A stretch of DNA of 64,000 bases from Molanna angustata (taxonomy: Eukaryota > Arthropoda > Insecta > Trichoptera > Molannidae), in assembly GCA_963576475.1 (NCBI GenBank), contig OY754990.1, positions 7,629,985 to 7,693,984 of the forward strand, in the 5' to 3' direction. Of this stretch, positions 23,014 to 35,089 are shown one piece after another. The position numbers and the translations under genes are program-made. The first letter of the stretch is position 1. Each line of letters starts with the position of its first letter. The notes beneath the pieces are model-generated. The model had not been told where the DNA came from, ran no database searches, and worked only from the letters and a program-made list of their open reading frames with translations.

Positions 23014-23635
23014 TGAACAATGTCAAGTGTCACATGCGTAATGTTACCATTATGAACAATGTCAAGTTTCACATGCGTAATGTTACCATTATGAACAATT
23101 TCAAGTATCACATGCATAATGTTACCATTATGAACAATGTCAAGTTTCACATGCGTAATGTTACCATTATGAACAATGTCAAGTGTCACATGCGTAATGT
23201 TACCATTATGAACAATGTCAAGTTTCACATGCGTAATGTTACCATTATGAACAATGTCAAGTTTCACATGCGTAATGTTACCATTATGAACAATTTCAAG
23301 TATCACATGCATAATGTTACCATTATGAACAATGTCAAGTTTCACATGCGTAATGTTACCATTATGAACAATGTCAAGTGTCACATGCGTAATGTTACCA
23401 TTATGAACAATGTCAAGTTTCACATGCGTAATGTTACCATTATGAACAATGTCATGTTTCACATGCGTAATGTTACCATTATGAACAATTTCAAGTATCA
23501 CATGCATAATGTTACCATTATGAACAATGTCATGTTTCACATGCGTAATGTTACCATTATGAACAATGTCAAGTGTCACATGCGTAATATTACCATTATG
23601 AAAAGTGTCACATGCGTAATGTTACCATTATTTTC
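23014..23635. repeat. 39-bp minisatellite with 5-unit higher-order pattern
   Basis: The unit is GAACAATGTCAAGTTTCACA followed by TGCGTAATGTTACCATTAT, about 16 copies. Three variants (AAGTGTC = G, AAGTTTC = T, TTTCAAGTATC..GCATAA = A) follow the order G T A T / G T T A T / G T T A T / G, where two T-type units of the last block have ATGTTTC. This is a period of 5 units (195 bp). Because 39 is divisible by 3, long frames are open on both strands (13-residue repeats). I do not consider them genes. Confidence 0.95.
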
Positions 23636-23649
23636 AAGTATATTTTAAT

Positions 23650-24830
23650 TCCCAATTTGTATCCGTAAAGCCGACCTGACATACAGTAACATTCGAAAGA
23701 ATATGACATGAACCTGAGCGTATCATTGGTGTAATTTGGACCAATCATAGGTCTACTTTCATAGAAATGCCATTTATGCATAACAGAACACGGCCAATCA
23801 CAATAGTCAAATCTGTCTTATACAGAAGCTTACCGAATTATTAGACTCAATGAAAAATTATCATAGATCTTTGAGAGACATTTGTGTTGAGTGACAAATG
23901 TAGCAAAATAATTACGTTTTATTAAGTGATGAACGTATATTCATAAATGTCAAAATATAATTATCTTATTACTCCTCACTAACCCAAGGGGATATAGTGG
24001 GGCGTTATGAATTCGGAATTTTTAAGGTTATTTTATTTATTTCAGATTATCAACTAGTATCATGCTGAGATTGTATTATGAAAGTTTCATCACAATGTGC
24101 TATGTACGGCGTGTTCATTTTTACTTTATCGATTATAGACTAAAGTACTCATTCGATTAATTTAAAATTTTGCAAATATGTATATCTATTACTCTCTCAA
24201 ACCCCATTAGATTTTGAACGGTATCTGAATAGTGCTTCTCAATTTTTTTAACTGTCAAATATTTCAAAGTGACCCTAACCTTAGGAAGCTTAAAATTTGA
24301 TATATTTACTTTCTAATCGCTAAAAATCACTTTCATTAAATGGCATTGAAGAAATATCAAGTTTCGTAATAAAATATTGAAATCAAAATAATTTGAAAAA
24401 CTCATTTCATAAAAATGCTGAAATTTTTTGCAAAGGAGTTACTTGGTAGTGAGGATTATAGCGTTGGCCACAGCCCACTCGTTTTAATATTATTTTTTAC
24501 TTTTTATGGTATATTTTGGATACTGTCAGTGTGATTTTAACGAAAAATAATATAGAAATATTTTATTTGAAAACAAAATCAAAATATTTATTTGTTCATT
24601 GTTTCCAAATGCCATAAAAAGACTATTATGTACTTATTGAGTATTTCAAACACCATGTCATTTTTCATGGCATATTTCAATGGCTTGAAATGTGCCATGA
24701 AATAGTACTCAGTGTCAGGTCAGTTTAACTGTTAATATATAAATAAAATATGATCCATATACACAATGAAATAAAATGTCTCAGGTATATTTTTTAAATT
24801 TATTGATGCCAGAAAGGTGAAATGTTATGT
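23650..24830. other. AT-rich intergenic DNA with two repeat scraps
   Basis: No gene is seen. It contains the right arm of the 20.9/24.1-kb inverted repeat (24056-24122). It also holds a solitary terminus motif GCGTTGGCCACAGCCCACTC (24461-24485), which is shared with the ends of the 313-bp-array structure. Confidence 0.5.
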
Positions 24831-24834
24831 CCCC

Positions 24835-25010
24835 ATGGGTATAATGAATGAAGAACACGTCTTCCAAGAAGAAGATAGAAAGGATAAGTAATGTAAGAAG
24901 CTCGAACAACAGACAAACATGTATGAGACGATGCATGAATGATGCGTGTCAAGATAGAAAAGTGTGGCATTCTGTTCTCTCTGCCTACCCCATGTGAAAA
25001 AATATGTGAA
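24835..25010 (+). pseudogene. RTE 3' fragment
   Basis: Matches the RTE C-terminal coding end (ACAACAGACAAACATGTATG, CGTGTCAAGATAGAAAAGTG, TGCCTACCCC) with deletions. Confidence 0.7.
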
Positions 25011-25084
25011 AAGCAGAGACACAATGTGAAAAGATAAATATATAAACAAAGCAGTCATTCATTTGCCACAAACTTTGGTGTAAG

Positions 25085-26015
25085 CAAAACAAGAATGCTC
25101 TGCGGTGGTATGGGCATATCGAAAGAATGAACGACGTCTTTGAAAAGAGTGAAAGCAGAACAGCGTATCAAATAAGAGTAGAGAATGAATGGCTCGAGCA
25201 AGTCGACGAGTATGTATATCTGGGAAGCATGTTTCAACAGAATGGTCGACCTGATAAGGATATCGAAAGAAGAGTTATGGCAGGAAACAGAGTGAATGGA
25301 GCACTAAGATCAGTTATGAATTATCGCAACTTATCAATGGAGGCCAAAGTTGCCATTCATAATGCAATCGTAGTGCCAACCTTGACATATGAGAGTGAAA
25401 CCCGGACATGGCAGAAGACGCAGGAAAGCAGAATAAGATGGATCGATGGCAGAGCGGTTAGCGCGCTGAGCTTGTAATCCAGTGGTCGCGAGTGCGAATC
25501 CTGCCTCGACCAATTTCACTCACCTATAGCACAAGCATTTATTTGCTTATTTTAGGGAACGTAGGAAAATGTATATGTACTTGTTTAACAAGGACATATT
25601 CATTTTTATTAAAAAAAAAAAATGAGATTATTAAGAAAAATTTATGGTAGAACGACGTATGACAGAGTAAGAAATTAGGAAAGAATGTAAGATGAAGAAA
25701 GATGTTATTAATAGAATAAAATTGAACACATTAAGATGGTTTGGCCACATGGGGAGAATGAATGAGGAACGTCTGACGAAGAAAATATACATTGCGGAGA
25801 GGAATGGAATGAGAGGTCGGGACACCCAAGAAAAGGATGGCACGACCATGTGAACGATATTCTGAAAGAAGGAAATGTTCACATGAACACATATAAGACG
25901 ATATATGAATGTGGACGAGACGAGGGATGCTTGCCAAGATAGAAAAATATGGCATTCGGTTCTCTCTGCCTACCCCTTTGAGTACATGGCATGATGGTAT
26001 GTACAACGGATGTCC
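25085..26015 (+). pseudogene. RTE ORF2 remnant (RT C-terminal region to end), split by SINE-A
   Basis: The upstream part (to about 25440) codes for WLEQVDEYVYLGSMFQQNGR, DKDIERRVMAGNRVNGALRS and VAIHNAIVVPTLTYESETRT. This is the conserved segment after the RT catalytic core in RTE ORF2 (LEQVDE.VYLGS...D.DI.RR...G..N.AL). SINE-A lies at 25439-25621. After it the RTE frame resumes (LLRKIYGRTTYDRVR, then NTLRWFGHMGRMNEERLTK). The last part has frame breaks around 25815-25890. There is no YxDD catalytic motif, so this is a dead 5'-truncated copy. Confidence 0.85.
25439..25621 (+). mobile_element. SINE-A copy 2 (nested in RTE)
   Basis: The head GGCAGAGCGGTTAGCGCGCT has loop CTTGTAA and the usual body (CACCTATAGCACAAGCATTT, GTACTTGTTTAACAAGGACA), with a terminal A-run. 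It interrupts the RTE coding sequence, so it is younger than that RTE copy. Confidence 0.9.
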
Positions 26016-26019
26016 GACC

Positions 26020-26195
26020 ACACCTCAGCACGGCCATGTGAATGATATTTGAAAAATGGAATATATAAGAAACTTGAACAATCAGCAATTACTTTTAGGA
26101 TATTTGATTGTGAACGAAGATACAAATGTTTAAGAGGATTGAAGCATGTGGTACTCGGTTCAATCATTCTATCCCAGTAGGGACATGGCGTAATG
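26020..26195 (+). pseudogene. Diverged RTE 3' fragment
   Basis: CACGGCCATGTGAATGATAT, then AGAAACTTGAACAATCAGCA and GGGACATGGCGTAATGG, follow the order of the RTE end. Beyond it, (ATTT)n at about 26203-26220 begins another retroposon-like tail. Confidence 0.55.
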
Positions 26196-26450
26196 GAATG
26201 TATTTTATTTATTTATTTATAGACATTATGTACAGCAAGTGCACAAAAAGTTTTTTGCCACAAGGCAATCTATTGTATGAATTGAAAGATACTTGGATAT
26301 TGCATCTTTACAACATCAATATAATTTTTGTGTTGTATTTAAATTGTATTAAGAGTTATAAACAAATTAAAAAATAAAACAAAAATCTTCATAATATTCA
26401 TATTAACAAGTGCCTAAAAAAGGCTTTTGTATTTTGTTTGGCTCATATAA

Positions 26451-26720
26451 TTATGATAAATATGAATTTATGATAAATTTGTATTTATGATAAATTTGTA
26501 TTAATGGTTAATTTGAATTTATGATAAATTAGAATTTATAATAAATTTGAATTAATTATAAATTTGAATTTATGATAAGTTTGAATTTATGATAAATTTG
26601 AATTTATGATAAATTCGAATTTATAGTAAATTTGTATTTAAAAAAAAATGAATTAATGATAGATTTGAATTTGTGATAAATATGAATTTATTATAAATTT
26701 TAATTTGAATTCCGTCCTGT
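26451..26720. repeat. AT-rich minisatellite, AATTTATGATAAATTTG type
   Basis: About 14 degenerate copies of a 16-18 bp unit (GAATTTATGATAAATTT) lie head to tail. Confidence 0.85.
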
Positions 26721-26729
26721 AAAGGAATC

Positions 26730-27465
26730 CTTTTAAATTCTCAATTTAAACTTTGCGATATAAATGGTTCGGCCATCACGAATGTGTGATTCTTAAAATG
26801 CGATGATTCTTAAATGTAATCTGGTAATTTTAACAAAACAAACTAAACAAAAATAATATTAGTTTTTTATGTTGGTATATCTGTGTTCATTTATTAACGA
26901 CTGCAAACATTGCCAAATCAAATTTCTTTGATTTTATTACATAAAAAAAATGCCAATGATTTGTCAGTTTTTATTACTAACAACAAAATCTCGTATAAAT
27001 TGTCAAATTTATTATTTAAAATTATTAAATCTTAGCAGAGACGAATAAAAAAAATCAAATAATTTAAATAATTACCTTCTTCTTCCTCTTATTGTAGTGC
27101 GGTGTCAAGTCCCCCCCACTCTGACAAAAGACATAGGATCTAAGACCCATTATTAGCTGTCTCTAGGGTTGGTTCTAATATAGGCTCAATTTGTGGAGTT
27201 GCCCCAGGCACTGGGAGGCTCAAAAATAATATTCTGAAAAAACACAGCGGTGAAATATTTAAATTATTAAAAAGCTTAACATGTGGGGATACTCGTATGT
27301 GTCATGCACACCCGCACACCGATCGCTGGTTACCCACATTTTGGGATTTGCCGTGATGGTATGTATGTTATTGTGGTAAAAATTTATATATATATAAAAT
27401 GGAATCATTACGCGAATGTAATGAGGTGGCTAAGAAGAATTTGTAACAGGACGATGTGACAGGGT
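26730..27465. other. AT-rich intergenic DNA
   Basis: No gene is recognised. A short less AT-rich block at 27090-27230 (AGTGCGGTGTCAAGTCCCCC) is unassigned. Confidence 0.4.
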
Positions 27466-27470
27466 AAGAT

Positions 27471-27759
27471 CATAGACTTTTCTTATAATAAACTAGATGT
27501 CGTAGTTAGCAAATTTTGTATGAATCGAAGTGAGTCGTTTTAACGGGGGATTTTTGACGTTTTGGTTCCAGACCACATCATTTTTCTATAGAGAATAACG
27601 ACTAATGTGAATTGTTTTCGGATTTATTTGTCTTAAAAAAAAGTTAATTATCGAGGTTTAGAGAACAATTATCTAGGATGTATTGAAATGTAAGGAAAAC
27701 TGAAACATTTTGCCAACCAGGAGTACTACGTTTAGTATATTATAATATAAATCTATGGG
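27471..27759 (+). mobile_element. MITE-Z copy 2
   Basis: It carries the MITE-Z ends (CATAGACTTTTCTTATAATA ... TATTATAATATAAATCTATG) and internal landmarks (GAGAATAACGACTAATGTGA, TTTTCGGATTTATTTGTC). It lacks part of the region before the right end. Confidence 0.85.
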
Positions 27760-27839
27760 TAAGATATGAGGAAAGTATGTTACTCATATATGGTCCCTAC
27801 TTTTGAAAGAGAAAATATTTTTATATAACTGTGAATGTT

Positions 27840-28010
27840 AAACAAAAGAGATGTTAAGATGTCATTAATGGAATGAAAGTGAACACGCTTAGGTGGTTTG
27901 ACCACTTGGGAAGAATGGATGTCATTCAAGGATGACATGAGCATGTGAACGGCATGCTGAAGGAGGGAAATGTATGTGGCTTAAATAACAGACAAACATG
28001 TACGCTTACA
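27840..28010 (+). pseudogene. RTE 3' fragment
   Basis: GAATGAAAGTGAACACGCTT, then GGTGGTTTGACCACTTGGGA and TAACAGACAAACATGTA, align in order with the RTE C-terminal coding region. Several deletions make it non-functional. Confidence 0.7.
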
Positions 28011-28014
28011 TTGT

Positions 28015-28600
28015 CATTTAGCGATAAGAATCCTTAATGTAACAAATGTAAAGTCTCAGTTTCTGTATCAGCCAAATAAAAGTCATATCATTTATTTGGT
28101 GTGCAAGCATTTTGGCTACATCAATATTTAATTAGTTATACTATTTTTAAACACTCATATCACTGTTGGCGGATGCATTACCGCAATTATATTAAATATT
28201 TATAAAATGTTGTAATCTAATCTATGTAATGAGAGTATGGACATCCAATGAATCTCAACCCTAGATGATGTAATCATCCCCAAACTGTGTGGCGAAACCA
28301 TAACACAAACATATGAATATTTCAGTTTCATTATTAGTTGATTGTTTAAGTTACTTATCTACATGTTTTTTTTTATTTATTCATTTTTTAATTTTATCAA
28401 TTTTCTTACAATCAGGTACACAATGACAAAGTTTTTAAACGAAAATATTCGCAATATATTCTCTCAATTTTGACACCTTCGGTAAAATTCTTAAGACTGC
28501 CTTGTTTCGTAGAGCCAACAAATAAGCTACAGCGCCCTTGGAGTGATCTTGTATGACTAAACGGCGCTTTGTAAATTATTATTATTATTGTCAATAGAGT
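28015..28600. other. AT-rich intergenic DNA
   Basis: No gene is recognised. A T-rich run at 28365-28400 may be another minus-strand retroposon tail. Confidence 0.4.
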
Positions 28601-28612
28601 TGAGATTTGAAG

Positions 28613-28747
28613 TGGCGCCCAATGTGGGGCAAACTTTGATTTTATTTTATATGTTTTGGAAATATATGAATGGCGCCCAACGTGGGGCTAGCTTTAGTTT
28701 AATTTCAAATGTTTTTGACAAATTTTTAGTGGCAACCAAAGTGGGAC
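28613..28747 (+). repeat. Three tandem primer-binding-site-like motifs (tRNA-Lys type)
   Basis: TGGCGCCCAACGTGGGGC at 28671-28688 equals the 18-nt site complementary to the 3' end of tRNA-Lys(CUU) that many retroviruses and LTR elements use to prime minus-strand DNA. Near copies lie at 28613-28630 (one change) and 28730-28747 (four changes), spaced 58-59 bp. The intervening sequence is also repeated (TTTTATTTTATA..GTTTT). A fourth near copy lies at 29688-29705. No LTR or gag-pol frame is recognised nearby. Confidence 0.7.
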
Positions 28748-28799
28748 ATATTTTGGTTTTATTTTATACGTACATATGTAAGTCTCTGCTAAGATTTAA

Positions 28800-30200
28800 T
28801 TTTTTTTTGTGTTGTGAAAAATGTTTAAAAAAACCTTAAGTGCGATTATCTCAATAAGTTATATGAAACTTTAACGGAATATGGTTCCTGCTGATGCTTT
28901 GCATATGTATATGCAATAGATTTCAACGTAGCCTTCTTGAGATGCAAACCACGAAAATTTATTTCCGTTCGCGCAACTGGAAGCTCGTTCAAGATGTTTG
29001 GCGAAAATTTTACTACATTGAGTTATATTTTCCATTGCTAAATTGACACGTTGACTAGGCACTTTAGGTCACAGGCTTAGAGCCACATCAGGTTCAAAAG
29101 TCGCATTTGTTAGTCGACCATTGATCTAGGTTTTATACCCAACGAAAATAAAACTATCTGATCCGACGTTTTATCAATTCAAATCTTAAAATTCACTGTA
29201 TAGTTTATGTTACGTAATTATTTTAAATGTGTGCACATGTTTCTTAATTATTTACACCGTTATGATGTGAAATCATTATGTAGTACCGCAAAACTTTAAA
29301 TAAGGTTGTATTGTTGACACTTCCTTGCGTACCATGCAAGTGCCAAGTTTATGTCTGAATCGCAATTTCTTACAGTACTCGTAAACCAGTATTTTTAGCC
29401 AAGAGATGAAACGCAGTGTCAGACGTAAGGTCAGATTTCAGCCGAAGCCGAAGATTTAACTTTCCTAACAAATTTTATAATAATACTGTTAAAAACTATA
29501 AAAATACCGATGCAACTCATTTAAGATATTGATATATTAATATTTTTTTAAAATGGATTCATATGGTTTTTGGGTTATCTCATATATCTGCCTCTTAAGC
29601 CACATACAAATTACCGAAGAGGGGCGATATCATGTTGATAAATAATAACAAGAAAAATGAATTTCTTGAAAAATTAATTTGATAAAGTGTCGCCCAACGT
29701 GGGGCATTTGGTTTAATAATAAACGTACATGACATACTCCCTTTTACACTTTAGTTTCATTTCATTTTAAATACTCGACCAAGTAGACCTTTTCTGTGTC
29801 GACGTTAATTTTGCATTAAAAGTCTTGCGGGCCTACGTTAATACACTAGAGTATAATATATAAAAAAACGAATTCCTTTTGTAATAACTGAATATAAGAT
29901 ACGATATGTAGGATAAATTTTAAAGTTCATGATAGTGATTTGAATAGCCAAAAGAAATATTAGTTTGTTGGTTTTTGTACAAAGAATTCTTCCCATTTTG
30001 TATGTACACATTATTATGGTAAGCGACGGTGTACCATCTGAGAAACCAAATTACGTTTTTTTTATAAAAAAACAAAAAATGAACAACGAAAACTTGATAA
30101 GTAAAGTGATATAGACCAATAGTAATTGAAATTATTTATTATTAGGTACAATATATTTGTAAATATTTCATTTGATTTCGTTGGCCTGTATTTTGTATTC
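28800..30200. other. Intergenic DNA, possible LTR-element leader relic
   Basis: I find no coding frame with family resemblance. Apart from the PBS-like motif at 29688-29705, no structure could be assigned. Confidence 0.35.
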
Positions 30201-30209
30201 ATCTATTAA

Positions 30210-30646
30210 AAGGGCATATAAACATCTAGATTGACTGAGAACATGATATATTAAAATCGCTAAATGCACTTTGAATTTACACGTAATTAAGGGTCACTAT
30301 TGCGTGCTCGTGAAAAATGATATCTGATTCAAAAAGTTATCGGAAATTCATTTTTTTGCATTTTTAAAACAAACGACTCAAAATGAAAAAAACTATCTCG
30401 AACATTCACTTGGATTTTATGCACATTTTTTTTTCTACAATGTAGAGTTATGGATTAATTTTAAAAAATATTGTAAAAAATGGTATTTTTGATAATTTTA
30501 CCAGGGAAATTTATTTATTTTTTTGTCCATTTTAACGCACGCGATAGTTACCCCTACTAACGCGTAACTTCATAATTTATTAGGCCGGTTTTGATACCTA
30601 TATCACGTTTTCAATTAGCGTTATTCATTTAGCAGTATATGCCCTC
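30210..30646. mobile_element. TTAA-flanked TIR element, 437 bp
   Basis: TTAA flanks both sides (30206-30209 and 30647-30650). The ends AAGGGCATATA and TATATGCCCTC are inverted repeats. TTAA duplication is typical of piggyBac-type transposition, although the terminus is not the classic CCC start. Related left ends occur at about 11392 (TTAAGAGGGCATATAACACT) and 17345 (TAAAGAGGGCATATAACTCT). There is no transposase. Confidence 0.7.
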
Positions 30647-30654
30647 TTAACAGG

Positions 30655-31460
30655 TACAATTTTGGTTTCTTCAGTTGGTAAACTTGTCCTGTGATCAGTT
30701 GATTACATGAGTAAAATCTAATATTAAATAAACATGTATAAATGTATTAATATAGTAAAACATGGGTTCATGTTTTGTGAATTGATATATTATTATATTC
30801 TTTAATGTTATTTCAGTATGTTATTAAATACAGTTAATATTTCATTCAATTATATGTTTTATTTACATATCCACATCTGCTACCTAATAGATCATCCGCT
30901 AAAGCATTAAAAAAGAATATGTCAGTTTGATATGAATGAGCTTATACGATTGATGAACTGCTGCCTACCTAAAGAATTTCCTATGTCAATTTAAACTTTT
31001 GAGGGGACATTATTAAAAATATTTGGCGATGGGGTAGTCTTGGCAAGTTTGCAAAAATTAAAAAAAAGATGCGTCTTTTCGTGGCTCTGGATTGAAGATG
31101 ATGAAGAGGTAAGTATAATAATCGAGCGAGACAGAGGAAAGACAAAGAAAAATAGTGAAGAAATGGCAATGGAAATAATTCGTGAAGACATTCGAACCAC
31201 TGCTTATAACACAGCAATTTAACAGCTCGGAATTTTTTGAATGGGATTTTACAATATGGTTCCCGAAACTTTGGTTGCTTTCTAATGTGATTCGATTGGC
31301 GAAGAACAGAAATGTAAAGAACATACAATGACTTATTATATATCATTGAGAACATAAAATACAAAATAAGTGGACGGCTTTAGCTCACTCTATATGTAAT
31401 TTGTGTAACGAGATACCACTCTTTTTTTATCGCCGTTTCCAGTGATATTTTATATATAGA
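30655..31460. other. AT-rich intergenic DNA
   Basis: 31040-31222 holds a 60-codon plus frame (KKRCVFSWLWIEDDEE ...) with charged composition. I cannot assign it. A transposase scrap is possible but unsupported. Confidence 0.35.
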
Positions 31461-31467
31461 CACATTA

Positions 31468-31640
31468 TGGCCCGGTATTTGAGTCGGCCCTTGAGAGTTT
31501 AATTGAAGTTTAACCAAAATATTGCGTCTTTCAGTACATATCTTCCCTTAAATACGTCACTAAACGACAAATATTTAACTCAAGGTTTTTGTCGGATCGC
31601 GTATCTTAATCTTGATTTAAGTATTGCGAGTTTAATCGTC
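31468..31640 (+). repeat. Partial relative of the 17.4-kb TIR element
   Basis: GGCCCGGTATTTGAGTCGGC..TTGAGAGTTTAA resembles the 17412 terminus. TTAAATACGTCACTAAACGA, then CAAATATTTAACTCAAGG, is the inverse of sequence near 17865-17900. Confidence 0.55.
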
Positions 31641-31644
31641 ATTC

Positions 31645-32460
31645 GTCACACCCGATTGATTCTCGAGCAATATGCAAAAAGCCTAAAAAGGACAAGTCGA
31701 CAAGTAAAACAAGTATTGCTTCGTCTTTTTTCGCCAGGTGGCGCACTAATCGCCGTACGCTTTAATGTTTTATTTCATTTTACTAAAAATAACTATGCAT
31801 AATAATAAATATACTTAATCATGATTTATTTTTGTTGATAATAAAAGACTTAATATATAAGTGGTTCGTGTATCTAATATTTATTTTCTTTTTTCTCACA
31901 CAAATGATTATTGCCTGACAACAAACGAAACAGACTTTCAGCCATATTGAAACGTCAGGCACGCATTTTAAAACTTTATTTTTGCGATGTTTTTTCATCC
32001 CACCATAGAAAAGAGAACTTATTCATCCCACTTTCTAAAATGATCCATCCTGTTTCTGTATAGTCTGTGTATTCCTTGATGTTCTACATATTTACCATCA
32101 TCGCTTAGTTCCAGATCCATCTGTAAAATATACTACAATGATTGATTTATTTTGATTTTACTTAATAAAAAAAACGATAGGTATAAAAATTTAAAACATA
32201 CCATGTTATGTAATGAAACAAATAAAATAATGCGGTTTTCTAATAATAAAATAATATTTAGTCACAGCTTCGCGTCACGTATCAATAAAGGCCGTTTCCA
32301 CGCTCGTGATGGCTCGGCGAGACACCATGATCTGGCGCTGGAAAGATGTGTCGAATTTTTATCTAAAATTATAATATCAACGATTACTTCGTATTTTACA
32401 TCTGTAATAATTTGAATATTCCAAGTTATATTTATGATTATAGTTTATCTGATTATGAAT
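31645..32460. other. AT-rich intergenic DNA with a repeat terminus
   Basis: TAAAGGCCGTTTCCACGCTC at 32286-32306 is the inverse of 35773-35794 and probably marks the end of a dispersed element. No gene is seen. Confidence 0.4.
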
Positions 32461-33720
32461 TCTTCTTCTTCTTCTTCTTCTTTTGCTTACATGGCATTCC
32501 ACCCAATCATTAGGATGATTTCTGCCAGTTTCAAAAAAATTTTATTGAATTATTTAAGAAGTAAAGGTTATTTTATTGCATTATAGATTGAAGCCATTAA
32601 GGCGAAGAAATTTTGTTATATGGAAATAAATATGCGGTGAATTCAATGATAGAAGATGAGACATATTGATTGGGAGTGGGGTATTTAGTGTATAATACAA
32701 ATCATGTTCGGTGTGGATTGGACATTCAAAGAACACATGGTCAAGGGTCTCTACAACCTCTCCACAAGCACACGAAGGGCTATCCCTTACGTGTATCCTG
32801 TGGAGGTGGCTGTTAATAAGGCAGTGTCCTAGTCTAATGCGACATATGTTGGAGACGTCTCGTTTGGCCATGCCTTTGTTATGGAACCATGGTTTAGACG
32901 GTATTGAAATTTGGATGGATTTATAGGAAGAACCTTTCAGGGTACTAGACCTTTCCCAGTCAATGGTCCATTTGGATATGAGTTCTTTTTTGAAGGATGC
33001 TAATATGTCTTGGCAGGGAATCATAAATAGAGAGGGTAAAATGCCAGTAACGGAGGCTTGCTTCGCTGCTTCGTCAGCGATCTCATTTCCCACTATTCCC
33101 TGATGAGCCGGTATCCACGCAAGAAGCACTTCTTTATTCAATTTATGAAGGTTTAATAGAGCGGATTTAATGTTGCATAGTAAGGTGCTGTCGGCCAATT
33201 TGGCTAAATTGGAAGACAACGCCTTTAGAGCACTTAAAGAATCCGAAAATATTATAAACTGCGAAGAATCCAAAGTATTGCAAATCTTTAGGGCTTCATT
33301 AATAGCCGTACATTCAGCTGTGAATATTGAACATTCCCTGGGTAGTTTAACGAGTGATTGTATTTTTTTAGATGGTATGTGAATTGCGGCCCCGCATTCA
33401 TTGTCTGCGCCCCGCTTAGACCCATCCGTGTATATTTGTAGATGGGAGGGCCAGTTAGACATAACGATACTGTTGAACTTATTATTCATGGCTTGAGCAC
33501 TGACTGTTGAATTTTTATGTAGGTCGATATTTAAAATAATGTTTGGGATCAATGTTATTGCCTCAAATGGAATTTCGTAATATGGAAGCATAGACTGAGC
33601 ACGGTTAGAGACAATTTTGAGGGAGAGTTTTTGATAGCTTTGGCACATTGGGGGAGTACATTTTTTGAACCAATACCGGTGACTTTGACATAGAGATGAG
33701 AGCATCGAGATTCTAGGGAG
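32461..33720 (-). pseudogene. Non-LTR retrotransposon 3' part: RNase H domain and C-terminus
   Basis: A 374-codon frame on the minus strand (33705-32581) contains a clear RNase HI domain. It has IYTDGSKRGADNECGAAIH (first Asp), FTAECTAINEAL (Glu), IIFSDSLSALKAL (second Asp) and LLAWIPAHQGIVGNEIADEA (His and last Asp), so all catalytic positions are retained. A zinc-knuckle-like tail follows (CRIRLGHCLINSHLHRIH, then CACGEVVETLDHVFFECP), as in Jockey/I-type ORF2. The RT and endonuclease are absent, so the copy is 5'-truncated. The adjoining GAA-repeat tail (minus strand; TTC repeats at 32463-32482) fits a LINE 3' end. The long open frame suggests modest age. Confidence 0.85.
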
Positions 33721-34073
33721 GAGCGGATGTGAGTTGTAGTTTATTGTATGAATTATTTAGGATAAAAAAATATCTATAATTAAAATATATTTTGATGTGT
33801 AAAACATTCCTTTAAATATTTGTATACTTATTTATATGTTTTATAATAAAATACATTTATTCAATCATGTTATTTTCCAACTGTCGATTCGTTCATGAGA
33901 ATTCAATTCTCTTAATGAATCGACATTATTAAGCCAAGATGCGTGTACGAAGGAAAATTTTGTATGGTGTAGTGGACTTTTTGCATGCTAATAACACGAA
34001 CTAGAGGCCTCGCAGCATATGTGTTCCCGTACATGGATTTACTCAGAATTCGGAGTAGAACATTTAATGTGAG

Positions 34074-34178
<105 letters not shown>

Positions 34179-35089
34179 TGTGTGTGTCCCTTATAACTTT
34201 TGATTCGCTCAATTTACAGAGCCCAAAATTTCAGAATATATAAACAGTTATAGGCTTACAAAACTTTTATACTCAGAATTGTGAATTTTTGTTTCAGTCA
34301 GGGGTTATCAACTTTTGAAATTTTGGTTAATTTTTCCATATATCTCAGAAACCATAAAAGCTAGAACGCTGAATATTGGTATCAACATAGAAAAATACAA
34401 AATCTCAAATTAGTTTTTTCAAAAAATTTCCAGGGTCTCTCAAACATTTTTTATTAAGAAAAATATTTTTTTTATGATAAATTTATGAGTTTAACTGCCT
34501 ATATTTACAAATATTTTAAAAATATCGAAAAAAGCTGAAACACCCCAACTAGATAATTTAATTTTCTATAAAAAATATGAACATTGTATTAGCACATCTC
34601 AACAATTTTTATAAAAATTGAATTTAGTGACGACATCGCTTCATACAATTTGTATGGTAGTAGCCTACACACAATATCTAAGAAGACTTAATTGTTTGAT
34701 ACTAATCTCCAAACATACATTCATACCATCATTCTGTTTTCATATTCTGAGTAGGATCAAAGGACTGACCTCCATACTATCCTATCTTGACATACATACA
34801 TATGTAGGTACATGTGTTGTATAGAAAATCAAATATTTTAAAATATTAAATAATTTGTATTTATGGGATTATAGTTTGGTACTTATTCTTCAACTATACA
34901 TACTATCGCTATCGACAGTTGGATCTCATGTGTTACATGCAACAAATATTTATTTATTAGTACACCATATGTATAAAATTAATATCAAATAATGGATTTA
35001 TTGAAAAATTTAATAAAATAGTATATACATACACTTGTATATAGGAACTATTTTACTAACTTATATACATAATAAAATTTAATAAAATA

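Noticed and set aside
23014..23635. CRISPR-like array
   Set aside because: The units are contiguous 39-bp repeats without unique spacers, and the genome is eukaryotic.
22968..23648. 200-residue repetitive proteins on both strands
   Set aside because: They are consequences of a 39-bp tandem repeat being open in a frame on each strand.
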